From: Megaustenia siamemsis
Lineage: Eukaryota > Mollusca > Gastropoda > Stylommatophora > Ariophantidae
Reading direction: 5' to 3'
Length of the DNA stretch: 64,000 bases
Assembly: GCA_032433765.1 (NCBI GenBank)
Contig: JAVIAB010000051.1
Location: 149,361,275 to 149,425,274 of the forward strand
Below the pieces are notes generated by a model. The model worked only from the letters and a program-made list of their open reading frames with translations. It searched no databases and was not told where the DNA came from. The position numbers and the translations under genes are program-made. This document shows positions 11,492 through 22,455 of this stretch, piece by piece (position 1 is the stretch's first letter; each line of letters starts with the position of its first letter).

Positions 11492-11762
11492 TGTTTACTA
11501 CTGTAAAGTAAAGTACCCCCGTCACGCCAAGTGGCGTATAGGGAAATATGGTGTGACCCTATATTTTACAGACCTTCAGCACATGATTTTTGGGGTAATG
11601 TGGTCAGTATTACGCCCGTGCTGCTTTACTTTCCCAGAAAAAATCAGGTACCCATTTAAGGCTGGGTGAACACGGAGCCGTCGGTTGGGATCGAACCCTA
11701 CCCCTTGTCCGTGGTAGTCCAGTTCACTAACCACTGAGCTATCGCGGCTTGTTTACTACTGT
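11492..11762 (-). mobile_element. SINE1, copy B, with 13-bp target-site duplication
   Basis: Element body 11505-11749. The duplicated target TGTTTACTACTGT flanks it exactly at 11492-11504 and 11750-11762. The minus strand reads as a tRNA-like head (AGCCGCGATAGCTCAGTGG, then B box GGTTCGATCCC), a body with TTCACCCAGCCTTAAATGGG, and a 3' end GGGGGTACTTTACTTT. At about 245 bp it appears full length. It is non-coding, Pol III-type and dependent on a LINE for movement. Confidence 0.92.
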
Positions 11763-11764
11763 GA

Positions 11765-12990
11765 TGAATGTTTTCAGGTTAATAAATCATTAGCATCGGA
11801 ATTGACTGTTAACATTTTATGAACTCATTGACATCGGATCTAACTGTTAACATTTGATGAACTCATTGACATCGGAGCTAACTGTTAACATTTGATGAAC
11901 TCATTGACATCGGAGCTAATTGTTAACGTTTTATGAACTCATTGACATCGGAGCTAACTGTTAACATTTTATGAACTCATTGACATCGGAGCTAACTGTT
12001 AACGTTTTATGAACTCATTGACATCGGAGCTAACTGTTAACATTTTATGAACTCATTGACATCGGAGCTAACTGTTAACGTTTTATGAACTCATTGACAT
12101 CGGAGCTAACTGTTAACGTTTTATGAACTCATTGAAATCGGAGCTAACTGTTAACGTTTTATGAACTCATTGACATCGGAGCTAACTGTTAACATTTTAT
12201 GAACTCATTGACATCGGAGCTAACTGTTAACGTTCTATGAACTCATCGACATCGGAGCTAACTGTTAACATTTTATGAACCCATTGACATCGGAGCTAAC
12301 TGTTAACGTTTTATGAACTCATTGACATCGGAGCTAACTGTTAACGTTTTATGAACTCATTGACATCGGAGCTAACTGTTAACGTTTTATGAACTCATTG
12401 ACATCGGAGCTAACTGTTAACGTTCTATGAACTCATTGACATCGGAGCTAACTGTTAACGTTTTATGAACGCATTGATATCGGAGCTAACTGTTAACATT
12501 CTATGAACTCATTGACATCGGAGCTAACTGTTAACGTTTTATGAGCGCATTGACATCGGAGCTAACTGTTAACGTTTTATGAACTCATTGACATCGGAGC
12601 TAACTGTTAACGTTTTATGAACTCATTGACATCGGAGCTAACTGTTAACGTTTTATGAACTCATTGACATCGGAGCTAACTGTTAACGTTTTATGAACTC
12701 ATTGACATCGGAGCTAACTGTTAACATTTTATGAACTCATTGACATCGGAGCTAACTGTTAACATTTTATGAACTCGTTAACATCGGAGCTAATTGTTAA
12801 CATTTTATGAACTCATTGAAATCGGAGCTAACTGTTAACATGTTATGAACTCATTGACATCGGAGCCAACTGTTAACATTTTATGAACTCATTGACATCG
12901 GAGCTAACTGTTAACATTTTATGAACTCATTGACATCGGAGCTAACTGTTAACATTTTATGAACTCATTGACATAGCAGTTGACTGTTAA
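11765..12990. repeat. 38-bp tandem array, about 32 copies
   Basis: AACTCATTGACATCGGAGCT then AACTGTTAACGTTTTATG, period 38 bp (12301 and 12339). Each unit holds the palindrome GTTAAC. The main variation is AACATT versus AACGTT. It begins just after SINE1-B. Confidence 0.95.
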
Positions 12991-13019
12991 TTTTACGTCA
13001 TTTTGACGTCGACTTGGCT

Positions 13020-13668
13020 GCTAACGTGTCACAAACTCATTCACAGCTGAGCCGACAGTTAGCATGTTAATTCACAGCTGAGCCGACAGTTAGCATGTTA
13101 ATTCACAGCTGAGCCGACAGTTAGGGTGTCCATTTACAACTGAGCCGACAATTAGGGTGTCCATTTACAACTGAGCCGACAGTTAGGGTGTCCATTTACA
13201 ACTGAGCCGACAGTTAGCATGTTAATTCACAGCTGAGCCGACAGTAAGGGTGTTAATTCACAGCTGAGCCGACAGTTAGCATGTTAATTCACAGCTGAGC
13301 CGACAGTTAGCATGTTAATTCACAGCTGAGCCGACAGTTAGGGTGTCCATTTACAACTGAGCCGACAATTAGGGTGTCCATTCACAGCTGAGCCGACAGT
13401 TAGGGTGTCCATTTACAGCTGAGCCGACAGTTAGGGTGTCCATTCACAGCTGAGCCGACAGTTAGGGTGTCCATTTACAACTGAGCCGACAGTAAAAGTG
13501 TCCTTTCACAGCTGAGCCCAGAGTTAGCGTGTTAATTCACAGCTGAGCCAACAGTTAGCGTGTCCATTCACAGCTGGGCCGAGAGTTAGCGTGTTAATTC
13601 ACAGCTGAGCCGACAGTTAGCGTATTAATTCACAGCTGAGCCGACAGTTAGCGTGTCCATTCACAGCT
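13020..13668. repeat. 31-bp tandem array with two interleaved variants, about 21 copies
   Basis: The core CAGCTGAGCCGACAGTTAG repeats every 31 bp. One variant continues CATGTTAATTCA, the other GGTGTCCATTTACAA, and the two alternate in blocks. Confidence 0.92.
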
Positions 13669-13768
13669 GAGCTGATAGCTAGCTTGTCAGAAATCAATCA
13701 GCTGAGCTGATAGCTAGCTTGTCAGAAATCAATCAGCTGAGCTGATAGCTAGCTTGTCAGAAACCAGT
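13664..13768. repeat. 35-bp tandem repeat, three copies
   Basis: AGCTGAGCTGATAGCTAGCT plus GTCAGAAATCAATC, period 35 bp (13681 and 13716). It looks like an extension of the preceding 31-bp array with a different unit length. Confidence 0.9.
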
Positions 13769-14397
13769 CGGTTCAGAAACTTCGTTGACTGTTATCATTT
13801 TTGCAACAGGCAAGAAACCTTGCATATTTGTGTGTAGAAGGTACTTGACTACCCGCACCTTCGTCGTTCAAACTATTCCCATTGCTTCTGTAGCTTGTTT
13901 CCCACACAAAGTCTTCTTGCCGGCAGCCTGTGTCTTGTTCTGTAACCGTATCCCGGAGAATAGTTCTTAACCCTGTTTCTTGTTAGAAACCCTTTCGTGT
14001 TAGCCGTTCTAGCCCAGAGCAATGCGAGATAGACTAATCGTTTCTAGTTACAGACACAGGGCCAGGTCGCTGGGCCAGGGTCTAGCCCATAATTACATGG
14101 TAAAATTGGGGACTCGTCCTTTCATACTCTCCCATCACCACACGAGCTTTACACACATTTTTTGAGTGTTTAAACTCCATGAGTCCATCTTCCCACCTGT
14201 TTCAGACAAAACTTGTGAATCCACACGCCCGTGGGATACTTGAGAACACAAGCACTACAGCGAGGACGCAGAAGGCAGAGCAAGGCACTGGGACTATTCT
14301 TAAAACTTGAGGAACGATCAAGGTGCGATTTCTCGCCTAGTTTTAAATTAGCAGACAAGGTTGAATAAGATACTTGTTGGTCGTAGTTTCGGAAAAA
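13769..14397. other. Spacer without a recognised gene
   Basis: No convincing coding region. At 14095-14120 the string TGGTAAAATTGGGGACTCGT resembles the leader next to a primer-binding site of some LTR elements. I found no matching LTR or pol region, so it stays a weak hint. Confidence 0.35.
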
Positions 14398-14410
14398 GGG
14401 GGGGGGGGGG
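14398..14410. repeat. Poly(G) run of 13
   Basis: A homopolymer of G following AAAAA. Length in the assembly may be imprecise. Confidence 0.85.
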
Positions 14411-14611
14411 TGATGTGTGTCTTAAAAATTACGTCAATTTATTTTTAAAATGGATTGGCAATGAAATCATCAGTCAGAATGAGACTATATAATTCTGAAC
14501 ATGGTTGAACGCAAAAAAGACATCCTCACAAACTCCACTCATTGGCAATAAAACTGACAAATGTCACATAAATGTGCTTTACAGGAGAACATTAGAGGAC
14601 ATCTTGATCCT

Positions 14612-15074
14612 TCAAGCTTCGCTAGACGTCACATTAGGGCTCGTGGTGACGTCGCATAGGTCTCGTGGTGTCGTCATATTAGGGCTCGTGGTGTCGTGAT
14701 ATTAGGGCTCATGGTGACGTCACATTAGGGCTCGTGGTGACGTCACATAGATCTCGTGGTGTCGTCATATTAGGGCTCGTGGTGTCGTTGCATTAGGGCT
14801 CGTGGTGACGTCACATTAGGGTTCGTGGTGTCGTCATATTAGGGCTCGTGGTGACGTCACATTAGGGCTCGTGGTGACGTCACATTAGGTCTCGTGGTGA
14901 CGTCACATTAGGGCTCGTGTGACGTCACATTAGGGCTCGTGGTGACATCACATTAGGGCTCGTGGTGTCGTCACATTAGGGCTCGTGGTGACGTCACATA
15001 GGTCTCGTGGTGTCGTCACATTAGGGCTCGTGGTGACGTCACATAGGTCTCGTGGTGTCGTCACATTAGGGCTC
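14612..15074. repeat. 23-bp tandem array with CRE-like palindromes, about 20 copies
   Basis: The unit ATTAGGGCTCGTGGTGACGT plus CAC repeats every 23 bp. Nine units contain an exact TGACGTCA palindrome, the consensus for CREB/ATF bZIP factors. Others carry GTGTCGTCAC or GACATCA in its place. The array ends directly against a LINE-C fragment. Confidence 0.93.
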
Positions 15075-15425
15075 GTGATGTTTGATGCCACGCGTCTCTA
15101 CCGTTAGCGATCATATCAAATAAGTTTATGCCTGCCAACTTTACTGTTCTTATTAGTGCTCTTTTCAGTGTCTCTCTAGCTCTTCCTCTTTTTTTTCTGT
15201 TGTCCTGATGTTTCCCACAGACGAGCCTGTTTTGGAAGTCTCTTGTCTCTTCACAAGACGAGTCCGACATATGGCCATCCTCTTTTCCTAATTGTGAATG
15301 AGATCGTTGATTTCATGGCTGTTTCCATTATTTCTACTCTGTAATAGTCTTGAATTCATTACATTTTACACAGACTATCTTTCTTAGGCATTTGTCTTCA
15401 ACAATTATTAGCTTTGTCTCAATCT
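15075..15425 (-). mobile_element. LINE-C 3' fragment
   Basis: Minus-strand pieces read EDKCLRKIVCVKCNEFKTITE, then KKRGRARETLKRALIRTVK and LAGINLFDMIANGRDAWHQ. These match in order the fragment at 62.0-62.5 kb (NKCLRKILGTAWNEFKT, RRRPRETLRRTLMREAK, then the AGIGSLNDIELLAQKRDRW region). This is the C-terminal tail of a non-LTR element, frameshifted and non-functional. Confidence 0.7.
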
Positions 15426-15494
15426 ATTGTGTTTTACTAACAATCAAAATGAGCAATCAATTCATACTTCAACAGCAGAATTGATACATTAGAA

Positions 15495-15548
15495 AACAAA
15501 AGAAAAGACATTGTCGCCTAAACCAGCAGGCAGTGCACATGATGTTGA
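15495..15548 (+). mobile_element. Minimal LINE-A 3' terminus
   Basis: GACATTGTCGCCTAAACCAG then CAGGCAGTGCACATGATGTTG resembles the last 50 bp of LINE-A copies elsewhere. Only the 3' end is present. Confidence 0.55.
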
Positions 15549-15667
15549 TTACAGTTGTACGGAAGCTCTTAATAGAATAGTCAAATAACGAATTAATAAA
15601 TAGTTCAAATTCAGAGTAACCTTTTCTTTACCAGCACTATTTTTTTCAGGAAATAAAATAATTCATT

Positions 15668-15890
15668 TTGGGAATAGACTAAGATAATAATAAAAAGGGA
15701 ATCATTGATTATTAGGAATAGACTAAGATAATAATAAAAAGGGAATCATCGATTATTAGGAATAGACTAAGATAATAATAAAAAGGGAATCATCGATTAT
15801 TAGGAATAGACTAAGATAATAATAAAAAGGGAACCATTGATTATTAGGAATAGACTAAGATAATAATAAAAAGGGAACCACTGTTTATTG
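15668..15890. repeat. 44-bp tandem repeat, five copies
   Basis: AGGAATAGACTAAGATAATA followed by ATAAAAAGGGAATCATTGATTATT, period 44 bp (15721 and 15765). Copies are nearly identical. Confidence 0.93.
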
Positions 15891-15989
15891 TGAAAATGTC
15901 GAGGCGTGAGACAAGCCACAACCAGCTATAGATTTACTTAGGCCACTGTGGACTAAGAGAAAATTCCTGAAAAATCAAAATTAGCATGA

Positions 15990-16190
15990 GTTTTTCAGCT
16001 AATCAATTCTGGGGAATAGGTATGTTTACAACACTCGGGAAAAAAAAATAATCAACAACAGAAAAAATAACACAGAACAAAAGACAGCCCCAGGCAGGAT
16101 CGAACCTATACCCCTCGACACAGCGCCTTGCCACGAGAATCAAACACTAGAGCACACGGCCAACTATGCTACCTAAACAAGTAGCTATCA
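15990..16190 (-). mobile_element. SINE2, copy a
   Basis: Antisense on the + strand: TAGGTATGTTTACAACACTC, AATAATCAACAACAG, then CAGGATCGAACCTATACCCC (the B box on the minus strand) and GCGCCTTGCCACG. These align with the SINE2 copies at 29.0-29.5 kb. The tRNA-like head lies toward 16190. Confidence 0.75.
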
Positions 16191-16339
16191 TTGGTGATGT
16201 CTTTCACGCATGTGTACTCATAGCATAGGGTTACAAACACATCTCGGGAATAAATTGTATATCTGTATTTTCCTATTAAGACAAGTATCTCCCAGATATG
16301 GCAGGGTTGAATACTTGCGTTGCAGACAAAGAGTTATAG

Positions 16340-16650
16340 GACGAAACAGTACGAATAGTAGTTTCCAGAGGATTAGACTGGAGACAAATAATAATAAATG
16401 GATAGTATTATGGAGGGAAACTTCCGATGTGATAGATCAGCTGCTTATTTCAAGTTCCATCCTGCTTCTGACTATCTATTTTTATTGTTATTTTTCTGTT
16501 GTTGATTGTTTCTTCTTTTTTTTTTTCCTTCCAAGTATTATAAACATAACTCTTCCCCTGAAATGATTCGGCCATCTATCGCCTCGGTAGTCTCCCTCCA
16601 TGATAATATTCATTTATTATTATTTGTCTGCCATGACGTTTCCAACTTTG
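16340..16650. mobile_element. SINE2, copy b, inverted-repeat structure
   Basis: The left part (about 16380-16450) carries the antisense SINE2 3' end: GGAGACAAATAATAATAAAT, then GGAGGGAAACTTCCGA. The middle (about 16455-16560) is sense SINE2 from the B box through CTGTTGTTGATTGTTTC. The right part (16570-16645) is the sense 3' end, ending CATTTATTATTATTTGTCTG. The two ends are therefore reverse complements of each other around a SINE body. Confidence 0.65.
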
Positions 16651-17640
16651 CGAGCAGGGGTGGTTGTAGGTAAAGTCAGCCGTCTATAGCTCCCATAGTT
16701 GATAACGTCACGCTAGTTGTTCGAGTCTTCCCACGTTATTTTTTGTCCGCGGGCCCTAGTAAATCTATAGCTGGCCACAAACACGCATAGATACCTCAGG
16801 AACAAAGGTATTTACACGGCACTCGAGAAATCCACAAAGACATGGGACTTGGTTGTGTGACTTCCACAATAGGTAGGGAATCATTAGGAGAGATCTAAGG
16901 CAATCTCCTAGCACTGTGATTTGAGAAGACCGGCAGATAGAGTTGGCGCGTACTGCGTCAGGGGTAGTGCAACCCGGGTGTGGTAAAGCGGGTTGTATTA
17001 TTAAATAAAGAGAAATTGAATGGACCAAACGATGTCACATGTTGATTACAGGGCATTCCGTGTTCCCGAGAAGGTGCCGGGGTATTTTAACACGACCAGA
17101 CAACCATACATCATCTGGGAGATATCAGCAATGCGTGCCGCGAGAAGTCGCCGTTTACAATAAAGCTGGGGGTTGTAAAGTTTCGTATCTTTGTGTGAAT
17201 CGCACACAGAAAAGATGAATGGAAATTTGTGATGGCTCCGGGGCAGCGGTGACAGAATCACGCACGTCACAAACTTGCTGTCCGTGCTATGCTGTTTTGC
17301 ACATCAAGTACAGAATGCCAAAATATTAATATTTCTTGGGAATACATTTCATTTTACTTTTGGTTGCAATTTTGACACTCTACAAATGTTATACGGAGTC
17401 TGGGTGACTGAGGGGTTAGGGTACTCGCAGATTCGATCCCCAGATGTAAAGGATTTGTTCTCGCACCGACAAGGCTCAGGATACAGACCTTCATTCATGG
17501 ATGCTTGCGCAGAATAAATGGATGGAAATGGTAGGACAAAATCATTAACGTAGAATTATGGAAAGTGCCAGTTAAATACCAATGGACAAAGAGATACCAC
17601 ATAGACGATAGCGCTGGATAGGCACAAAACTGCAGAAGCC
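16651..17640. other. Spacer; one weak tRNA-like segment
   Basis: No gene recognised. At about 17403-17446 GTGACTGAGGGGTTAGGG, then CAGATTCGATCCCC, loosely resembles A and B boxes and may be another SINE head. Small ORFs here have no recognisable similarity. Confidence 0.35.
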
Positions 17641-17647
17641 AATTGGG

Positions 17648-17962
17648 AGTAAAGTAAAGTAAAGTACGAGACTTGAACCGGCGTTTTAGCACGCGAGTTT
17701 CCACCCATATGTGCTCGGCCGCCTATCCAGAAGTGTTCGGAGATTTATGGATAGTGTCGCTTCAAGCATCGAAACTCACGATACTTCCCAGAGTACTACC
17801 CTAGTACCCATTTCTGCGAGTGGCTGGGTCGACCGCGGGGGTGTTTTTTTTTCCAACCACGAGTACAACTCGCACTGCTTCCAGCGGGAATCGAACACGG
17901 GTTGTCCGAACGTCGGTACCCCAGTCGGGTGGTTTTCCCAACTAGGCAACCGAGGCCCCCGA
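17648..17962 (-). mobile_element. SINE3, copy a (tRNA-derived)
   Basis: The minus strand gives a tRNA-like head with an A-box-like GGTTGCCTAGTTGGG and the B box GTGTTCGATTCCC, a body with GTCGACCCAGCC and TGGATAGGCGGCCGAGCAC, and a 3' tail GTACTTTACTTTACTTTAC. It matches the + strand copy at 22.9-23.3 kb. Here the region between the boxes is present once. Confidence 0.82.
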
Positions 17963-17999
17963 TTTTGAGAGCATTACACGACAGACCCATTTTTTTTTT

Positions 18000-18175
18000 T
18001 GGAATCCCCAGGAGAAGAGACAAAGAGGAAGACCAAAATATTCTTAGAGAAGACAAATGGTAGCAGAGATGAAGATGACGGGGAAGATATAACAATCTTA
18101 AAAGAATGGCAAGAAACAGAACGGCTTTGAAAGTATTTGTTGAAGACCTGTGCTCCACGGGGAGTTGAAATATAG
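18000..18175 (+). mobile_element. Degenerate LINE C-terminal tail
   Basis: Translated pieces such as GIPRRRDKEEDQ and MARNRTALKVFVEDLCSTG resemble the final residues of non-LTR elements (a basic stretch, then a motif of the type A-x-x-R-x-x-W-x-x-x-V-x-x-L-C). Only this tail is visible. It abuts SINE1-E. Confidence 0.45.
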
Positions 18176-18184
18176 AAAAAGAAG

Positions 18185-18350
18185 AAAAAGAAGACAAAGC
18201 TTCGAGGTTCACCCAGCCTCTAAAAAGGGTATCAGAGATTTTTCTAGGAAGTAAAGGCGGCCTTGTGTGATACTGACCACATTACTAAAAAAATGTGCCG
18301 TGTTCATAGAAAAAATATGGTCACTAACACCATATTCCTCATCCGCATAG
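18185..18350 (+). mobile_element. SINE1, copy E, head missing
   Basis: Sense on +: GAGGTTCACCCAGCCTCTAA, then GGAAGTAAAGGCGGC, ACTGACCACATTACTAAAA and ATATGGTCACTAACACCATA follow the SINE1 body order. The tRNA-like head and the 3' tail are not present. Confidence 0.7.
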
Positions 18351-18744
18351 AAAGGCAGGGAAGAGGAGGGAGTGACCATAACTTTTTACTTATATATTCT
18401 TTGTTTATTTGCGCTCACCAGATGTTAACCACTTTAAAAAAAACCCAGCAGGCATGGGCTCATCTTCAAAGACTGAAATGTTCGCCAATAACTGTTTTAT
18501 TCCAAGTAAACATTCAATGTGAGCTTGTGTTCCTCGCCAAACAGGCAGGAATCCATCGACCTCACAGATGCTCACATTTTTACTGTCGTGAGTCTGACGT
18601 TTTTGTTGTGTTGTATTTTTTTTCTAGCAATTTTACCCGGAAAGAGGTCATTTAGCTTACTTTTTTTTTCAATTTGTAACTGCCAAGGGTTATTAACGTG
18701 CGCAGAGTTCACGCAAGAGCTAATGTTTTTTTAGCCGTTTCCAA
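18351..18744. other. Spacer, no gene seen
   Basis: T-rich runs near 18616 and 18661. Short ORFs have no recognisable similarity. Confidence 0.4.
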
Positions 18745-19475
18745 GAAGGCTAGACATCGGATCTCACCACTCAGGGAGAGAGAGAGAGAGAGCTAGACAT
18801 GGGATCTCACTACCCAGAGAGAGAGCTAGACATCGGATCTCACTACCCAGAGAGAGAGCTAGACATCGGGTCTCACTATCCAGAGAGGCCTAGACATCTA
18901 ACCTCACTACATAGAGAGGGCTAGACATCGGATCTTATTACCCAGAGAGGGCTAGACATCGGATCTCACTACCTAGAGAGGGCTAGACATCGGATCTTAC
19001 TACCTAGAGAGGGCTAGACATCGGATCTTACAACCCAAAGAAGGCTAGATCTCGGATCTTACTACATAGAGAAGGCTAGACATCGCATCTTACTACACAG
19101 TGAGGGCTAGAAATAGGATTTTACTACCCAGAGAGGGCTAGACATCGGATCTAACTACCCAGAGAGGACTAGACATCGGATGTTACTACCCAGACAGGAC
19201 TAGACATCGGATGTTACTACCCAGAGATAACTAGACATTGGATGTTACTACCCAGAGAGGACTAGACATTGGATGTTACTACCCAGAGAGGACTAGACAT
19301 CGGATCTTACTACCCAGAGAGAACTAGACATTGGATGTTACTACCCAGAGAGGACTAGACATTGGATGTTACTACCCAGAGAGGACTAGACATCGGATCT
19401 TACTACCCAGAGAGGACTAGACATCGAATCTTACTACCAAGAGAGGACTAAACATCGGATCTTACTACCCAGAGA
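18745..19475. repeat. 31-bp tandem array, about 23 copies
   Basis: GAGAGGACTAGACATCGGAT then CTTACTACCCA, period 31 bp (19381 and 19412). The left end includes a short GA run (about 18775-18792). Variation is mainly ATCTTAC versus ATGTTAC and GGCTAG versus GACTAG. Confidence 0.94.
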
Positions 19476-20136
19476 CCAGGGGCGGAAACAACTAATACGA
19501 CACCACGGGTTGGAAGAGAAATATTCTCACTGCCTGTGGTAATTTGAACATGTGACATACTTGCTCAGAGTCCAACGTATTACCTCCAGACAACCCAGAC
19601 ACCCATATTACAAATTAAGAATAAATTTGAACATTCACATTATATAGAAATATATGTATCTTTATGTATATGCTGTAAAAGTAAATCTTTCTTTATGTTT
19701 CATAAAGTTAAACATTCATATTATCACACCATGTGCCTGAACCAGTAATGCAAGACAAACAATATGCAAAACAGCACCGAGGAAAAACACACAAAAAAGG
19801 CAACAGGAAGAGATAAATAGACATTAAACACATCTGTCTAGTGCCAATATATAAAACAGGTAACTCATGTCAAATATCTAGAAATAAAAATTATTCGAAG
19901 ATGGCAAAATAAATAAAGGAAACAAAAAACAGATGGAATCAGGTTAGTTTATGTCGAACACGACAAAACAGTGCACATTTGTTTAAAAAAACCCTTTCAT
20001 TAAACAATCTATTCCAATGTTATGCCACCAGCGCAAAGCGTGGACACTTATAAGTCATAAGAAAACGTTAGTTACTACATAAACGAGATATTTGAGGAGA
20101 GCAACCAGAGTGACGAGAAGAAGCATAGAAATAACA
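19476..20136. other. A/T-rich spacer, no gene seen
   Basis: No ORF or element signature recognised between the 31-bp array and the 3' end of LINE-B copy 1. Confidence 0.45.
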
Positions 20137-21500
20137 TGTCATCATCATTGAGTGCCGTCTCCGCATCGAAGGTTGGCTACCATGGAGCGCCATTCCACTC
20201 TGTCTCTTGCTTTGATGGTGCAAATTGTCATAGGCTGACTTGTCCATCTTTTGATGTTACTCGTCCAAGTTAGTCTTGGTCTGCCGCTGCCTCTTTAACC
20301 TTGTATTTTCCCTTCCAATATTACTTTTATTAGGCTGTTGTGTCTTTTAACATGACCCAAAAATTTCATTTCTTTTGCTCTAATTGTGTTTAGTAGTTCT
20401 CTTTTTATTTTCAGTTGTTTTAAAACTTCATCGTTTGTTTTCTTTTCTTTCCATCCAAATCTACCTATTCTTCTATAAATCCACATTTCAAAGGCTTCAA
20501 TTTTCTGTTCTGTTTTCTTGTCTAATGTCCATGTTTCTGCACCATACAGGAATATTGAGAAGATGTAACATTTTGCTATTCTTAGTTTTAACCCTGATGT
20601 TATTTGTTTTGACGTTAGTATATTTTTCATGGCATTGAAATTACTTTTTGCCATACCTATTCTTTTGTTTATTTCAGTTTTACATTTTCCATCATTGGTT
20701 ATAGTATGTCCAAGGTAGTTGTAGCTCTGGACTGTCTCCAGATGTATTCCTTCAACTTTTATATTTAATTGTAGGTCTCGATAATTTTCTTTGTTTAAGT
20801 TCAAAGTTTTAGTCTTTTTGATATTCATATCTAGTCCATATTTTTTGCTTGTCATGTTTATTTACATTAAGTAATTGTTGTAGATCTTTAGGATTTTCTG
20901 CTAGTAGAACAGTATCGTCAGCATATCTTAGGTTATTGATTATCTTCCCATTAATGTTTAGGCCTGGCATCTCTGTGATGTTTTTAAAGATTTTCTCAGT
21001 GTATACATTGAACAAGCTTGGTGATAGGATGCATCCTTGTCTTACTCCTCTTTTTATATCAATGGCTGTAGAGTTCTCCTTGTTATATTTTATTATTGCT
21101 GTTTGCTCCCAGTACAAATTACATATCAGTCGTATGTCTGTGTCATCCAGATTTATATCTTTCAGGCAGTCTATAAGTTGATTATGGTGTATTCTATCAA
21201 ATGCTTTAGTGTAGTCTATGAAGCAGGCATATATTGGTTTGTTTACTTCTATGTACTTTTCAATCAATGTCCTCATGCTGAATATGGCTTCTTTTGTTCC
21301 ACTGTTTTTCCTGAATCCGAATTGCTGCTCATCTAATTCATTATTAATTTTATTCTGAATCCTTCCTTGTATAACTTTTTAGTAAAATGTTTGTTACCTC
21401 GCTCATTAGGCTTATTGTTCTAAAGTCACTGCATTCAACTGCACCATTCTTTTTAGGCAATGCAATGAAAGTTGATGTTTTTAGTTCACGTATACATATG
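20137..21500 (-). mobile_element. LINE-B, copy 1: reverse transcriptase, broken
   Basis: The 3' end at 20137-20165 reads, on the minus strand, CTCAATGATGATGAC. 20809-21276 encodes RT blocks including CFIDYTKAFDRIHH (block A), DIKRGVRQGCILSPSLFN (block B) and NNLRYADDTVLLAEN (block C, intact YADD). A one-base insertion near 20866 shifts the frame. 20295-20855 continues with the post-RT tail (YNYLGHTITNDGKC, FLYGAETWTLDKKTEQKIEA, WIYRRIGRFGW, KFLGHVKRHN). Above 21276 the thumb-proximal and linker regions (GFRKNSGTKEAIF, KKNGAVECSDFRTISLM) are present but frameshifted. There is no endonuclease. The copy is 5' truncated and inactive. Confidence 0.88.
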
Positions 21501-21604
21501 TTCATGTATGACATAAGTAGAGAATGGATGTAGTATAAATCTTGGACTTATTCGTCACATAACCCAGTTGGTCGTTGGGGAATTGCTGATTGCTTCATCA
21601 ACTT

Positions 21605-21938
21605 TCTACAACTAGCTTGCAATCCGCGAAGCAAAGACCTGCCCATTCTTTGATGTTATCTTTCCATCGATGTCTCTGTCTATATCTCCTTCTCTCCTTC
21701 CACAGTTCCCTGCAGAACGTACTTTGCCAAGCCAGACGATCGAGATAGTTTTTGATTGCGTTTTTCTTCCTGTTAATTCCTCAATTTGTTTGTATATAGC
21801 TTTAGCATCTCCTTTTTGTTGCATTTCCATCTCTTTGCATCTCTCTTTGAGCCATGCTTCTTTTGCTTCATTGCATTTTACTACAATTTCTTTATTTAAT
21901 CTCTTATACTCATCTTTATTTCTTCTTCTTGTATGCAT
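21605..21938 (-). mobile_element. LINE-A linker fragment (between endonuclease and RT)
   Basis: The minus strand encodes NKDEYKRLNKEIVVKCNEAK, then EAWLKERCKEMEMQQKGDAK and YKQIEELTGRK. This is the charged linker upstream of the RT in this LINE type, followed by a degenerate DIDGKITSKNG. It is an isolated fragment and abuts SINE1-C. Confidence 0.75.
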
Positions 21939-21939
21939 T

Positions 21940-22142
21940 AGCCATGGTGTTAGTGACCATAATGTTTACAGACCTCCAGCACATTATTTTTGGGGTAATG
22001 TGGTTAGTATAACGCCCATGCCGCTTTACTTTCCCGGAACAAAATAGGTACCCGTTTAATTTAATTGCCGTCGATCAGAACCGAACCCGACCTCTTGTCT
22101 TTAGTAATCTAGTTCACTAACCACTGAGCCATCGCGGCTCCC
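21940..22142 (-). mobile_element. SINE1, copy C, 3' truncated
   Basis: The minus strand runs from GAGCCGCGATGGCTCAGTGG (A box) at 22142 through the body to CTAACACCATGGCTAATGC at about 21940. The conserved segment before the TTTAC tail is missing. The B-box region is mutated. Confidence 0.8.
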
Positions 22143-22455
22143 TATAAATGAGATAAAGAGAAGAAAAAAAGTCGGCTTTATAGATAATGACTTGGTCATC
22201 GTAATGGTTCCCTAAACCGGCCGTGCGCAAATCTGACGGTTTGCTGTTTGATGTGTGACGGGGATAATTTGACGTCTGACTGTGTGTCTATATGTTCGGA
22301 ATTGGAGTCATCAACGATGGCCTAACATCATCTAGTGCTACGACGATCATCATTTTTAAGAGGACGTGACTTACCGGTATATGGGGATAGGTTGCAGGAA
22401 CAATTGAAAGCTATGCACGAAAAGCGTTCCTTGTTGCAGTTTCCTCACATTACAA
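22143..22455. other. Spacer, no gene seen
   Basis: Nothing recognised. Confidence 0.45.

Noticed and set aside
14612..15074. Telomeric repeat, because most units contain TTAGGG
   Set aside because: TTAGGG occurs once per 23-bp unit among unrelated bases and not as tandem hexamers, so it is not an interstitial telomere.
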